From Brevundimonas bacteroides DSM 4726 (GTDB lineage: Bacteria > Pseudomonadota > Alphaproteobacteria > Caulobacterales > Caulobacteraceae): DNA of 64,000 bases. A program made the position numbers and the translations under genes. Under the pieces are notes generated by a model. The model was given only the letters and a program-made list of their open reading frames with translations, ran no database searches and had not been told where the DNA came from. Location: NCBI RefSeq assembly GCF_000701445.1, contig NZ_JNIX01000008.1, forward strand, positions 1-64,000, given 5' to 3'. Each line of letters opens with the position of its first letter. The first letter of the stretch is position 1. Positions 63,094-64,000 of this stretch are shown piece by piece.

Positions 63094-64000
63094 AGGTCGA
63101 AAGCCAGCCGCGCGCGCACGCCCTTGTGCGCCTGATCGAACTCGATGGCCGAGCGCAGACCCGACGCCATAGCCGTGATGATCTTGCCGCCCAGCCCCGT
63201 GCCCTTGGGCGTCCCCTCGCCCAGACCGGGTCCGTCGTCCTCGACCGTCAGGATGGCGCGACGGCCTTCAGCGTCGGGCTCCAGGATCACGCGGATCTCT
63301 CCGCCCTGCCCCGGCGCATAGGCGTATTTCACCGCGTTGGTGATCAGCTCGGTGACCACGACGCCAAGCGACACGGCCTGATCAGTCGAGACCCAGATCG
63401 GCTGGGCCTTCAGGTGGATCGTCGGAGCGCCGTCCGGGCCGACCGACTTACCCAATTCGCCGCACAGGCCTTCCAGATAGGCGTCCAGCTCCACTCGTTC
63501 CATGTCGCCCGACGTGTAAAGCCGCCGATGCACATGGGCCACGGCCTCGATTCGCGCCTGGGCCTCGCGCAGCGCAGCGCGAGCGCCCTCGTCCGACAGA
63601 TGCCGCTGCTGCAGCGACATGAAGCTGGACACCAGCTGCAGCGAGTTCCCCACGCGGTGATTGACCTCGCGCAGCATGGCCTCGGCGCGATCGCGGGCCA
63701 GACGCACCTGTTCCTGGGCCTCCTCGTTCTCGCGCTCAAGCCGGCGGCGCAGCAGGGCGTCCTCAAGCGCGGAACGCAGCAGCGCCGTGAAGTCCTCCGA
63801 AACATCCTTGATCACGTAGTCGGCGGCCCCGGCCCGGAGCGCGGCGACCGCGATCCGACCTTCCTGCGCGCCCGTGACATAGACCACCGGCGGCGGCGAC
63901 GGGCGGTCCAGGATGCACGGAAGTACGTCCAGCCCGTCGCGGCCAGGCATGTAGTGATCCAGCGCGATGATGTCGAAGACGGCCTCGCCGTTCAGTGCCG
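63090..64000 (-). CDS. Receiver-HWE/HisKA_2 histidine kinase, cut by window edge
   Basis: Reads leftward from beyond the right edge, so the N-terminus is missing; at least 303 residues are present. The visible receiver part has the phosphoacceptor Asp in LDHYMPGRDGLDVL and the VTGAQEGR region. A coiled linker (EEAQEQVRLARDRAEAMLRE) leads to a HisKA_2-type kinase with the His in REVNHRVGNSLQLVSSFMS, then HATPase motifs TELITNAVKYA and VEDDGPGLGEG. The receiver-first order means it may be controlled by another kinase. Stop overlaps the NUDIX start. Confidence 0.88.
   Translation of the reverse strand, partial: ALNGEAVFDIIALDHYMPGRDGLDVLPCILDRPSPPPVVYVTGAQEGRIAVAALRAGAADYVIKDVSEDFTALLRSALEDALLRRRLERENEEAQEQVRLARDRAEAMLREVNHRVGNSLQLVSSFMSLQQRHLSDEGARAALREAQARIEAVAHVHRRLYTSGDMERVELDAYLEGLCGELGKSVGPDGAPTIHLKAQPIWVSTDQAVSLGVVVTELITNAVKYAYAPGQGGEIRVILEPDAEGRRAILTVEDDGPGLGEGTPKGTGLGGKIITAMASGLRSAIEFDQAHKGVRARLAFDL

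Overview
This 64 kb window is GC-rich, densely packed chromosomal DNA from an alphaproteobacterium of the Caulobacteraceae, most likely Brevundimonas-like. The lineage call rests on gapR (DUF2312) close to a TacA-like sigma-54 activator and rpmJ, an aa3 oxidase subunit IV, split-alpha pnt genes, a phoR-pstCAB-phoU-phoB cluster, and short GC-rich palindromic repeats of a type common in this group. I saw no rRNA, tRNA, CRISPR array, prophage or insertion sequence. Most of the window looks like core genome. The more accessory-looking parts are a toxin-antitoxin pair (19.5-20.2 kb), a DUF4160/DUF2442 pair (17.3-18.0 kb) and two palindromic repeat elements.

Layout. 0-3 kb: a lipoprotein and acetyl-CoA synthetase. 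3-13.5 kb: a division and cell wall (dcw) operon on the minus strand, mraZ-rsmH-ftsL-ftsI-murE-murF-mraY-murD-ftsW. Its members overlap by a few bases, an array of TGGGN MraZ boxes lies upstream, and a palindromic repeat sits in frame inside murD. 13.7-16.1 kb: nitronate monooxygenase, a barrel-like exported protein and a fasciclin protein. 16.1-19.4 kb: reverse transsulfuration (cystathionine beta-synthase and gamma-lyase) with the DUF4160/DUF2442-HTH pair between them. 19.5-22.6 kb: Phd/PIN toxin-antitoxin directly followed by rnr. 22.6-27.3 kb: small envelope and enzyme genes. 27.3-34 kb: the phosphate (Pho) regulon core with a Pho box before pstC. 34-36.4 kb: an MHYT hybrid kinase. 36.4-39.6 kb: isocitrate lyase and a divergent RamB/ScfR-type regulator with repeated operators. 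39.6-43.4 kb: a gluzincin-like protein, a WYL regulator with a divergent small gene, and DUF1801. 43.4-47.1 kb: proton-translocating transhydrogenase with three extra small genes. 47.2-51.8 kb: oxidase subunit IV, oligoendopeptidase F, DUF1203 and DUF4153. 51.9-57.8 kb: TacA-like regulator, TonB-dependent receptor, gapR, rpmJ and an excalibur protein. 58-64 kb: lytic transglycosylase, cysS, folE, exbD, csbD, a NUDIX gene and a receiver-kinase gene cut by the right edge.

How the genes fit together. The dcw genes make lipid-linked peptidoglycan precursors and the septal synthase, but murG, murC, murB, ddl, ftsQ, ftsA and ftsZ do not follow ftsW here. The Pho genes form a complete sensing and uptake module except for the periplasmic binding protein PstS. 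acs and aceA together allow growth on acetate and short-chain acids, and the regulator next to aceA fits that role. The cystathionine genes convert homocysteine to cysteine. Functional calls come from reading motifs and family resemblance by eye; no database search was run.
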